This document shows, piece by piece, positions 43,076-53,978 of a stretch of DNA of 64,000 nt; position 1 is the first letter of the stretch, and every line of letters starts with the position of its first letter. The translations under genes and the position numbers were made by a program. Below the pieces are notes generated by a model, which saw only the letters and a program-made list of their open reading frames with translations, made no database searches and was not told the origin of the DNA. This stretch comes from Setomelanomma holmii. Its lineage: Eukaryota > Ascomycota > Dothideomycetes > Pleosporales > Phaeosphaeriaceae. The stretch covers positions 1-64,000 of the forward strand of contig ML978286.1 of NCBI GenBank assembly GCA_010015745.1, given 5' to 3'.

Positions 43076-45192
43076 ATGGCACCTGGAACCACTGCGCGGG
43101 ACGGAGGTGAGAGCGCCATGCATGCGCGGGCAGACCAGTTACTGACGTCGACACAGTCCCATTTGCCTCCCAGTCTAGAGACACATCATCCTCCAAGCCC
43201 AGACGACGCAGAAAGAAGCACGATGGCCTGCCGCAGTTGCAATTCGTCACCGCGACGGCCCTCTCCCAGTTTAAAGACGAGCCCGCGAAGAGGACCATCC
43301 GCTCCCAGGCCATGATAAGCCACCGGCATTCCATTGCAGAGGCGAAGAAGAAGGGGAAGGGGAAGGGGCCTCTGTTCAGCGATGCTGCTGTACCCGAGGC
43401 GTCGATCTCATCTATGCCAAGCGTCGCACAGGAGCGATCGCCGGCATTGTTTCCAGCGAATCCCGTCTCTCGAAGTGCGGATGACGCCGAGCAGAACTTG
43501 GTCCCTCTGGCTGTGACATCATGGACAAGCGCGGCTTCAGTCTTGCAGCTTCTTGGTACAAGCGGGGTACCGCACCCATCGAAACCACGCCAGGACCTCA
43601 ATGTCGGCGCAACGCACATGATTGGGCCGCGTGCTTGTCTCTCCAAAGTGGTGCACTACGAAGAGTCCGACAGTCACGAGGAAGCTGTGTTACGCATGCT
43701 GGTCGGGAAGCTGGCGAGAGTATACCAGATTGGAGATGGAGTTGATCCGTTCGAAATTCTGCCGCAGTTCGAACATCCAGAGCTGAGCGCGCTCTATCTC
43801 ACGCGCAAATGTCAGTTGTCTCAGCCGCTAGTGATGCAGCATCACGCAAAGCCTGGGGGTATGGTAGAGTCGGGCCGATAGCTAACGACACCTCTAGGTA
43901 TGCGAGCATTCGCTTCGGACTCGACCATCAAGAAATGGCTCCCTGCAATGCTTTCGCATCGTCACATAATTCTCAGCTCCACGATCCTCGCATCAACTTG
44001 GCTTGACATGCAGGCGGGCAGCTCAGGCGATAGCCGGCAAACTGTAATGGTCAAGGGAGAAACCATCAACATGATCGCCGAGCGGCTGCGCGACTCCAAG
44101 ACCGTGCTCGACGACGCGACTCTCATGGTCATCCTCCATCTGTTCGCTGGAGAGTTTTGGAGCTGCAATGAAAAGTCTTTGCGCTATCATGAGTCTGCCG
44201 TTGCCAGGTTCATTGCTCAACGTGGTGGCATGGATAGCCTTGAGAACCGAGCGGTTGTCGAGGTCGCTGCGGCGTGAGTAATCTTACTCCTCGTCATACG
44301 TTGAATTAACCGTTCTAGGTGCTGTTACCACTGCGATATTTTCTGCGAATCCGAGCAGCCTCCAATCTTTCGTGCCTGGAAGCCTGCAAAAGTGATTTAT
44401 CCAGAGGACGTCACTGCACTACCTGAGTCACCACTCTTCTGCCCCAGAGGTGACTTCGGGGTAATCACCAATGACGCGCATTGCTCTCCATACACTCTCC
44501 AGATACTCAGCGACATGCGCGACCTCACAGACGTCTTTATCGCACACAATGCGGGCCTAGGAAGCGTTTATGACGTCGATATTGTGGACGAATGTCGCCC
44601 CAGCCCACCTGCATTCGATTACGACGCTGTGGTTACAGCTTTCCACCAGCGTGTGGTTGCCTTACCTTCTGCGCACACTCCAGGTTACCCAAGCTCCAAC
44701 GACTGGGTCTACGAAGCATGCCGCATAGCATCTCTCATCTACATGACAGCGATCATCATGCGCGTGCCTTTTTCCGTCGCAGCAACACTGAACACCCACC
44801 ACTACATACCCACCGATTCAGAATCTGAACATCAAATTGACGAAGCCTACTCCACAGCTCGTTTGACCCGGTCGCTATTCGAGGTTTTGAAGCGTACTGA
44901 TCAAGCCAACCTCTGGGACAACATGTCTGGGGTGCTCTACTGGGTGTCTGCGGTTGGTGCGGCTGCTGCCCGAACAGCGGCGACCATGGACATGACGCAA
45001 CGGGCAAGGTTTCGCGATGAAGAGTACTCCGTCTGGGTCCGCCGATGTCTCATCATGTCGTCTACGCGCACAATGATTGTTCTTATCTTCCGGCATCCGA
45101 CACCAATCCTCATAGCACAAAAAAGGCTACTAAAAGTCCAAGAATTGATCGGCACTGGCCATGCACCACAGGCTACCTCAAAGGCGGCCTGA
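43076..45192 (+). CDS. Fungal transcription-factor-like protein (Fungal_trans_2 type), no zinc cluster
   Basis: Four exons, 43076-43106, 43157-43810, 43898-44273 and 44319-45192, all in phase, give 644 residues. The start has a basic patch SSSKPRRRRKKHDGLP, then QFVTATALSQFKDEPAKRTI with AMISHRHSIAEAKKKGKGKG, a typical N-terminal motif in fungal regulator-like proteins. The rest is helical (KWLPAMLSHRHIILSSTILA, LMVILHLFAGEFWS, YEACRIASLIYMTAIIM), resembling the Fungal_trans_2 domain. No Zn2Cys6 motif (CxxCxxxxxxCxxxxxxCxxC) was found in the exons, so it may act as a partner or an evolved non-DNA-binding member. Intron branch sites TACTGAC and CTAAC support the exons. Confidence 0.75.
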
Positions 45193-46679
45193 CATGTCGC
45201 GCCAATGCCTTCCACATTGTTCAAATCTTCCGAATGTTGCCGTACATGCAGTCAGCGCCAGGTCTTTGGAGGAAAGACTACCTTGTATATCGCCGTTATA
45301 AGGCTTATCACAACTATATTATTATGGAATCCACAGACGCCGCTTGTGCCGTCTCAGGGACCAAGCTCACAATATCGCGCATTGCTCACAAGCAATGGGC
45401 TCAACGCGCATCGCTTCACGTCTTACTAAGAGCTACCACATCCAGGCGGGAAAGTGGCAGACAGCGCAGAACATATGAATGAAGCCAGAACCATGTCTAG
45501 TTGGCTCTCGTTGCGGATGCACGATTTCGCAGCGCGTTCTGGGTCAGGGCAGCTCTGTTGAATCAGCGCAAACCCACGCTGGATCTCACAATGGTGCACG
45601 GACTTCCGTCCCTACTGCCACGAGGATGCAGACGTGTGAACTAGCGGCCGAGCGCCTGCCCTGAGGCGCCGCGCGAGGACCCCGAGGGTCGCGGGTGATC
45701 AAGTTTCGTCGTTCCGCCGTGTTCCGGAGTTCCGAAAATCTGCATCGTACATCCGCATCACGACCACCGCATGCACGAAACGATGCCCAGACCTGCTGAA
45801 TACTGCAAAGATGCTGCAAGTTACCCAAGGGAAGCCGCGGTGGTAGCGCATGCCGCGGTCCATCGCCGTGGGTACATTGTCCGATTATGCCAGCAGCGTG
45901 GTAGCTCATAAGACAAGCTTCTTCGTCAGCTGTCATCTCCACTCTTAATTTGAGTCGTTCGACATGTTTCTTTGGAGCTTATATCCAATCTTGACGCTGC
46001 TGACTGGAAATTGTGACTTGAGCTTGCTTCGGACGATGTCTTGTGCATATCCTAGCTCCACTTGTGTCCGCAAAGTCCCCGATGCAGCTGCTTGTGATCG
46101 AGGTCACGATCTTCATTTGGACATCAATTACACTTTGCGGCGCCGTTGTGCAAAATCTAAAATGGCGCGTGGGAATGCGGGTCCATCAAAAATGCAGGGA
46201 GAACGGCAGCCCGCGGCTTGCGGGTCTTTGGCCCATGCGAGCAAGAGGACTCACAATCGAGAAACAGATATCAAGGCAACATGTTTCCTAAGTAAGACTC
46301 GGATGCTGAGTCCGGCGAGTGAGAGCAATATGGCATTGTGATAAGCGAAGTCTATTGATGCGTATCCTTTGTTTGACTCTGAGCTGTCAGCAAGGCGTCT
46401 ACCAGTGCTGATGAAGATCGACCACGTTTCTTCTCGCGGTGAGGTATCTGACAAACATGGGCCAACCATTCGCGATGATGATGTGCGCTGATGCGTGACT
46501 GGATGTTCGGGATTACGGTAGCTACGACGGAAGCGGCTACCAGGCTCGTCCGAAGGAGCGAGCGCAAATGACCTGCACCTTCCCTACACCCTCCGATTGG
46601 CTGGCTTCGACCATTCGTTGCAGGGACTACAACGTCAAGCGACAACATTATAAACCTGGGCGGACCCGCGATTTGAACG
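45193..46679. other. Long intergenic stretch
   Basis: About 1.5 kb without a supported gene. A TATAAA at 46649-46654 sits 26 bp upstream of the next start codon and is the likely TATA box of that gene. Confidence 0.4.
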
Positions 46680-48620
46680 ATGCAGACGAAGAAAATTATT
46701 GCAGCGAGCCTTGTTCTTGGAATTTGTTCGCTGTCGGTCATGGCGCTCGTCACACGAATACTCATGCACAAGCATGCGAAACCTACTACGGAAGACGTAC
46801 GAATCGCGGATGGCAACAATGAGCATCACCACCAACTCGCACACATCTCGAGCTCATGGAAGCGTATATTCGCATCGAGGCAGGAGCGCACCAAGGGTCA
46901 CTGGGTACCATCGTTGTCTGGCATGATCAGAGCTGGAGACGAGGGATTATTTCCATCCGCACTGTTTGCAAACCTACACGGTCACCCTGGTGAACTATCA
47001 CTTGAACGGCTGTATCAAGTATTTGCGGAGGAAGTACGAACGCGACCAGTTTCCGAGCGCACCGCATACTCCAGCGAAATCTCCCGGTTCCTTGCGTCCA
47101 CTAAGCGAGTCAACAGTGCACCGAAGAGAGTGCAGTCGGTGTCGCACAGGAGAAGAAGTATCGCGGGGCAGGATGGATCGCCAAAGGCGCATAGAATGAG
47201 CTTGGATCTGTCGGCAATGGAAATGGGTTTGGCAAGGAGCATGTCGATGAAGAAGCGAGCGCCACCCTTGATACCCATGAAGAACGGACTGACTGATACA
47301 AGTGTCGAGAAAAGGTCTCGATCATCATGGATGAAGGACGGGCAGATTGCCGGGTCACGATATAGTAGTCTTGCGGTGACCGTCACACCTGCTGAGCTTG
47401 CGGCACTCTCCATCATCATGGGCTGTCCAGTGACAGCTGGCGAGAAGTCTGAATACATACCATCTAAGCGAGGCGCATTCAACATCTCGATGTCATCGTC
47501 AATAACAGAGGATGGCAACCATCAAATCACGCTACGACAGCATAGACGCACCGTATCCCAATTGCCTGCCAAAGGGTCCGGTTTCTCGCCGCTATACGCA
47601 AAACACCTCGCAGGGGGGTCCCTCCCGTATTCGCAAGACAAGAAAACCATCAACAGCATACTCATAAGCACACATACACTGAAGACAGTCCGGTCCGGTT
47701 CGCCACTCTTCCTTCATGACTACAACTTCAAGACACCACAATCACGCTTCCTCACCTCGCTACCCAGCTCGCGCGAACTCAGCTTCCAAATCGCCAGTCC
47801 TGCCACAAAACCTCCACCATCAAATCCACTCATCGACGCAATCAGCTTAATGCTATTCTCAGGCGGCCTCGTCCCACTCGCCACAACACCTCTCATCAAG
47901 ACCATCTCCTTCATCGCATCCGGCGGTCTCCCACCCGCACGCCTCCTCCAACGCCTCGAAGGCCTCGTCGACAAAGTCAACAGATTCGCACCACACCTCA
48001 GCACCTTCGGTGCCCTTTACGAACCCCAAAACGCCGCCCTCCTCTACCGCGAGCGCGAACGCCTAGGCAAACTCGCCATCGACCCGACCACCCCAGACTC
48101 CATCGCAGACAAAGCCGCACGCATGCAGCGCTACATCACGCTCCTCGAGCGCTTGATGGCGTTAGTGCCAGATATGAAACCCGCCGACGTCCTAGCCGCT
48201 GTGCAAGAAGTTACCAAATCAGAGCTTGAAAGAGCGTACGTTGATGCCGTCACGGTATATCAAGCCTCGCCATCACGCACTTCCTCCGTCGTAGATTCTC
48301 ACGCGTGTCCCATTTCAGATGCACGAAGTAAGCGCCTATCCGCATGTTCTGCAACCGCGTCGCGCTCGGATCGCGAGAGTCTTTCCAGTGTCGCGAGTCC
48401 GACTTCGTCAACCTTCCCTGCGGAAAACTTGAGGAAGGTTGTGGAGGGTATTTTGAAGTCGGAATTGCCATTGAGTATAGCGCAGGTTGCGACTGTGGCG
48501 AGATTGGTGCTTGTGGCATGGACGTTGAGTGTTGAGAAGGTGAGCTGGGAAATTGGTGAGGAGGGGTTCAAGGTGGTTGATGTGGAGGCGTGGAGGGGGA
48601 GGAAGATTGTGCTTTGTTAG
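46680..48620 (+). CDS. Hypothetical protein with N-terminal membrane anchor
   Basis: 646 residues, intronless. The start MQTKKIIAASLVLGICSLSVMALVTR gives one membrane helix or signal anchor, followed by a basic polar part. Residues 110-200 carry many basic and Ser residues (RRRSIAGQDGSPKAHRMS). Later regions look folded: LAVTVTPAELAALSIIMGCP, NPLIDAISLMLFSGGLVPLA and LLQRLEGLVDKVNRFAPHLS. Hydrophobic segments in the middle may be additional membrane parts. I recognise it as a fungal-type protein without known function. No domain assigned. TATAAA lies shortly upstream. Confidence 0.65.
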   Translation: MQTKKIIAASLVLGICSLSVMALVTRILMHKHAKPTTEDVRIADGNNEHHHQLAHISSSWKRIFASRQERTKGHWVPSLSGMIRAGDEGLFPSALFANLHGHPGELSLERLYQVFAEEVRTRPVSERTAYSSEISRFLASTKRVNSAPKRVQSVSHRRRSIAGQDGSPKAHRMSLDLSAMEMGLARSMSMKKRAPPLIPMKNGLTDTSVEKRSRSSWMKDGQIAGSRYSSLAVTVTPAELAALSIIMGCPVTAGEKSEYIPSKRGAFNISMSSSITEDGNHQITLRQHRRTVSQLPAKGSGFSPLYAKHLAGGSLPYSQDKKTINSILISTHTLKTVRSGSPLFLHDYNFKTPQSRFLTSLPSSRELSFQIASPATKPPPSNPLIDAISLMLFSGGLVPLATTPLIKTISFIASGGLPPARLLQRLEGLVDKVNRFAPHLSTFGALYEPQNAALLYRERERLGKLAIDPTTPDSIADKAARMQRYITLLERLMALVPDMKPADVLAAVQEVTKSELERAYVDAVTVYQASPSRTSSVVDSHACPISDARSKRLSACSATASRSDRESLSSVASPTSSTFPAENLRKVVEGILKSELPLSIAQVATVARLVLVAWTLSVEKVSWEIGEEGFKVVDVEAWRGRKIVLC

Positions 48621-49670
48621 TTGTGATAGATGGGACGGGATGGTTTAGGAAGGGGCATTGTTTCATTGCAGAATTCGCGAGCACGATACCATTCTTGGGG
48701 CTTTGTATGAAAATAACATATTATAGCAAAGCATTGAATTTAACACTATGAAAAACTCAGACACGTAAATCACAGTCTCGTTGGTGTTGGTGTGGAAAGG
48801 GCGATTGCGCGCATGAGGTTGTTAGCTATATTTCACCGTCATCTTCCACACTACAAGTCCATCGTCAGCTCCGCCCGAATAGAGTACATGAAAACAGTAT
48901 CTGAAAGTCACCGCTTGTCGCTAATGCAATCCACCTCTATTCATTTTCTTTTCGCACTCAGCATGTGCACGTGTGCACGTGTCCGCTTCATCCGCCTGCT
49001 TCCGTCCGGTGCGCATTGCGACTCCGACGACTCACGACAGGTTCGGCTACGAGGGAAAAGGAAGAGTCGATCATGCGCTCCAAGGAAAAGAGGATGGGAG
49101 GAAGTTGAGGCTCGAGGTTGGAAGGGCCGGATGCGGATGGTGATGCTGATGGGTTCCGCGGAACTTGAGAGTTATGCATGGAGCAGTGACCAGTGAGCTG
49201 TTTCGCCCAGCTTGCTCATAGTTCGTGCTTTGCAGTCTCGTCTAGGTCGGACCTTCTGTGAAGGCTACGCGATGCGCCGAAAGGAAATATCGTCTGTTTG
49301 CATTTGACCCGGTGACAGGGAGCCCCCACTCCAAATCAACTACCAATACTTGCCAGCTCTAGTCTCCATAATTACAATAATAGAATCATCGCTCCGTTCC
49401 GCACGAGATGTCATTCGGAAGTTCTGGAAGCTCGTCAACGGACAATTGATTCAACTTTTTCCATGAGCTGGTGGGATATGAGTGGTCCTTATATTTGGTC
49501 GGAGCTTCAAGGTCGTTTAGATTTTGATATCGCAAACGGGCGTAATCAGCAGAATGTTTGCCAGCAACTTGCGCAAGCTATTTTGAGATTGAGTGAAATA
49601 TCTACCAGCGGATCAAAGTATTTGCCCCATTCGATCGATGCTCGCATTAGATCCCTGCATCTGCTGATCC
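48621..49670. other. Intergenic (convergent 3' ends)
   Basis: About 1 kb between two convergent genes. Small open frames only. Nothing supported. Confidence 0.4.
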
Positions 49671-52600
49671 TCAAGCTTTTTTTCGCAACTTTGCCAAACG
49701 CTCAGCCATCTCACTGTCCCTGAGGCCACCAAGGCGCACTTTGTCTTTGTTGCTCATGCTCTCTTCCTTGCTAGCAGACTCAGAACGAAGCCTTCTGGTA
49801 TGCTCAAACATGACATCCATTTGTTTCTGATCGCACTTCTGCAACCATATGAAGTAGTTTGGGTCTACGTCACGTTCGTACGGCATGTTGTAGAATGCCA
49901 TAGTCTGTTCGTCGAGATACTGTCGGTGTCCCTTGGGATATTTTGGGTGGGATCCCGCCGAGAAGTGTAACTTAATAGGCGGCTCTTTTCCCTCGCGAAA
50001 GCGGGTCACTTGGGAGTGGTTAGAGCGAATATCAAATCCTGTGGCATCTTGCGACGAGCTTCTCTTTTCGGCGATCATATCCATCTGTTTGCTCTCTTCG
50101 TTACGATGTTCTTGGATCCATTCGAGGTACAAGTCACAATCTTCGCACATGTCGTCATGTCGGACTGTCCTTGTCTTGTAAGGAAGATTATCCTGATAGT
50201 CATGATGCTTAGCCGTCGCGGACGATGCGATCTCGGTCAGTTGATGGCCGCAGCTGTACCGGTGGATGACTTTGATACCTTTGCTGCTGTAGCGGTCACT
50301 TTCGCTCCATGGGGCGGTGTGGAATGCCTGAGTTCCAGTCCTAGACTCATTGCTAACCTCGTTGGGACCATAGCCATAGCTTACATCATCGTGAGATTCA
50401 ACATCAGGCTCCGGCACAGCCACCCCTGATGAGGTAGCTTGCGACTGAGCTTGAGCCCGGGCTCTGGCCAAGGCAGCTTGCTGCTGGTGCATTATTGGCC
50501 AAAGAGTCCTGACCTGATCCTCAAGATCTGTGACCGTATAAGTCTGCTCAGCAGACAGGAGACCTTGTCGAAGAATAGCAGCCGTGTCAAGCTCGGTCCT
50601 GGGCATTGCTGGACTGTCTGCCGCATTCAGCATGCCATTGGCGGCGTCAGTAAGCTCTTCGACTTCCAAGATAACGGAAATCCCTGGTTCTCTGCCTTCG
50701 GCGATTGACTCGAGCGACCTTGCTTCTTCATCTCCAGCAGGGCCGACAGCATCAGCAGTGGGGGTTGTTTCATTCAACCTAGTTCTGTGAGCGTGTACGA
50801 GCCTAGCGAACTCTTCGTTACTGATGGATCTCGTCTTCGTAACATGTGGGTCTTCACCGCCAGACATCTCCGCAGGTTCATCGAGGCGCTCTTCCTCACG
50901 AGTTTCCCCAGTTGATTTGTATGACTTGTATTCAGGGAAATTCTCCACTCTCTTCTGACCGCGCAGTCTCCTAGTGTGCTCGAACAAGACCTCTGTTTCT
51001 CTATTTGACAGCTCTCTGAGCACAACGAAGTAATTCGGATCAGTCTCATCGATCTCATAGGCGATATCGTAATAGTGAAGCGTTTCTAGGTCGAGGTGAT
51101 CTCTATGTATCTTGGGGTTTGTCAGTGGAGCGGGAGGGTTGTCGGCTGGGAGTGTTTTCTGATCAGCAGGCTCATTGAGCGGAGGGCCAACTGCAGACAT
51201 GGCGTCTGCCACAAGATTCGTGTTGCCGTCTTCGAGCTCTCCTTGCTGAATCATTGTCTCAACGAAGCCAAAGTCGGTCAAACGCTTTCGCATGGCAGCT
51301 TCGGGCGTTTCTCTGTCTTCGCGTTGATCGTAATCCCCGACGTCTGTCATCGGAGGACTCTCGTCGCTGATTTTCTCGAGATGGAGTCTCTGCTCGCGCT
51401 CATGCTCTGAGTCATCATTGTTGGAATTGTTGATCTCAGCATCGTGGCTTTGCTTATAATTTCCGCTAACCTCCACGAGCTCATCAATGTGCTCCGGTTC
51501 CAGCGCTCGGGTGATAACAATGAAGCCGTCCTGGGCTGTGGTCAGCTGAAAAGCACGATGAACCTGGACGTATATACTTACTTCCTCCTCAAATGGGTAC
51601 GCAAGTGCGACTACAGCTACCTTCATGACTATTGACTTTGGCATCCGCGTTGTCCCTTTCTCGACGAATAGAGCACGAGCAGGCTCGACCTGTTCAGGAC
51701 TTGAGGAACATCCGCCAGCTAGCGGCTCATCGACTGCATCTGGATTGTCTGATTCCCTTATGTCGGATATATCTTCAGTGTCGACTTCTCGACTGCTTCG
51801 TTCTTGATCGTCTTCAACTTCTTCCTCTTCAGTTTCATCCAGGTTTGGTGGCAAAGCGAACAGCGCTAATTGCTGCTGATGCGAAGCAAGATGTTTATGA
51901 AGGCCTCTCAATGACATTCCCTTCTTGTACAAAGGACATGATACGTTTTCCGTCAGTTCGGCAAACTTCGCGGATGTACGTTTCATGGCCGACAACATTC
52001 CTTGAAGGTCAGCGTGGGTCTTTCGAATGTGCTCTTCAAAATCTTGCTGCACGCTGAAAACTTTTTCCGCAAGATTCAATGCATTGCCAGAATGTCCGAT
52101 GTGCTTCCAGCTCATGTTGGAACCATTCGTGCCTACTATCGTAGCTAGAATGTAACTCTCAGTACGCAGTCTCAGGCTGTATATGGCATATGTGTCTGGG
52201 GTCAACGTACAGTCTACTCGCTGTCGCGCAGTGCTCAAAGGTGCAGCTGTACGGATGAAGATCGCGGTACACATGATGCTTCCAAGCACTCTTATCGTGT
52301 ATGGGGAGTATCATGAAACATAACGGACACTCTTCTATGGTGACGCGATGGTTAGGAAAGCTTCGTGCTCGCGCAAAAATCGTCGTACTTACAGAACTCA
52401 TTCTCACGCGCTTCCCTTGACAGCGCAGGTACTCTAATGGCAGCATTAACCGATGGTGCAAACGAGGTCTGCGAAGCGCCGTCATCTTCATCGAGAATTT
52501 TGATGCTGTTTTGGCGATCCAATTGCGGCATTGGCGTGGCCTCTGTACTGTTGCTCGTGTGCTGTGATGCTGTTAGAGGTATGTGAATTTGCTCTGCTAT

Positions 52601-53446
52601 TTTGAAAATCTCACCATTTCTAGGCTCTTCAAAGCCAATCTTCTCAACGTGCTTCGCAAGCTTCTTGTGATGTTCTTCGCGGTAGCTGAGGTACTGCCTG
52701 CGACCGGAGATAGCTCGACCGAGTCTCTCGCTCAAGTATTCGGCGCAATCAGGATACTTCGTTTGTACGTGATTGATATCATGCTGCTCGAAGTAATATT
52801 TGTCGACCGTAAAGATTTTACTAGACTGGCTTGTGGGGGCTGCATCCCGGATGGCCATAGACAGACGAAACAATGAAGTCACAAAAGTGGTGATGCTCGC
52901 ACGGATTTGCTTGAGTTCTGTGTCTTCTTGGAGGTCATTGTCAGACACATTGAGGTCAGTATCTGAAAATTCTTTTTCATCCCAAGGAGTCTTCTCGCGT
53001 TTGACGATGGCCAGGCCTTGTGTCATTAGCTCATCCCGCCAAGAGTGCATCAGACGTACCATTTCGAAGCGCTGCTACGAGGTCCTTAAACACACGATGG
53101 ACTTCACGCTTGAGATTCTCTGCATCGCGTAGCCTTCCATGGTCCAGTCATATTGTGTGATACGCTGGAATTGGGCTAATACCGGTATTCTAATGATCGC
53201 CTGCCTTTTCGATGTGCAGCGATGTTTCCCACCCACATCTATATGCTTTAGCCAACAAAAATCTGTACTATCAGATGGCCGGCAAACCTTGAAGCGGGAC
53301 AGCTCATCGTGAATTGCTGTAGGCGAGACTTGAGCTGCGAAGTGCTCCTCGACTGTTATCGCCTTGGCCAGGCTGAGGAAGACACGAGCAACCTCGTGCA
53401 CTATTTTTGAGATCAATCCGGCGGGAGCATCTGGAGGCGAAGCCAT
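49671..53446 (-). CDS. Large fungal C2H2 zinc-finger protein with one apparent frameshift
   Basis: Exons 53446-53288, 53238-53183, 53133-53060, 53016-52408, 52334-52211 and 52144-49671 (with an optional phase-0 intron 51581-51531) join in frame. The N-terminal helical domain has the family segments SPTAIHDELSRFK and WVGNIAAHRKGRRSLEYR, LRDAENLKREVHRVF. Three C2H2-type fingers follow: ECPLCF..WKHHVYRDLH, YSCTFEHC..RHEWFQHELEAHR, and CPLYKK..LHKHLASHQQQLALFALP, with a fourth finger damaged: a T5 run at 52062-52066 (A5 in the coding strand) shifts the frame in the CGK..FEEH finger. The C-terminal 600 residues hold two copies of a LD.QT/LETL..Y..PYE..DPNYF..EHTRRLR unit. Either a pseudogene in progress or a homopolymer error in the assembly. 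Confidence 0.7.
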
Positions 53447-53978
53447 GATGTTGTTCTAGTGTCCCTCTCGTTCTAAATCGCTCGCGAGGGGTGCGTGTCT
53501 TTGAAGTGGCAAACGATGCCAGCTTCACGAGGTGTAGGCTGAACTTGGGGGCCAAAATGCGCACCCCGCATCACGGGGTTACGTGCATCCCAGATCTCAG
53601 CCTTCCCTTCACAATTTCAGCTCTTATTGTCAATGGGACCAGGAATGGAACATGTGTGAATCGTGTTGTATTGGTTCTATGGAAGGAGCAAGCTATGTAC
53701 GAACCCGCGAGCAGGCGCTAAGCCCAGAATGTGCTAGCGTGAGACAGAAGATGGTATGAGAACCTAGGACAGAACACCAGAGGGCCACGGTATATCACCG
53801 TGGCTGACACTTATCATCACCTCGCTTGCGGCCATGGTTCTGTGGCTGAGGCACTTTCAATCATTGGTCAGAGATCTCAAGAACCATTCTTGACCAGACC
53901 ACGGAGGCAAAGCTTTTACTTCTTTCAGCGATACATTCTGTCATCGCCACTCACATTTACGACAAACTCTCACACACC
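53447..53978. promoter_or_regulatory. Divergent region, C2H2 gene / DUF7580-like gene
   Basis: 532 bp between divergent start codons. No TATA box or gene se en by eye apart from weak A/T tracts. Confidence 0.35.

Noticed and set aside
46655..46700. tRNA-like B-box (GTTCAAATC on the minus strand)
   Set aside because: No A box, no acceptor stem partner and it overlaps the start of a good protein gene.
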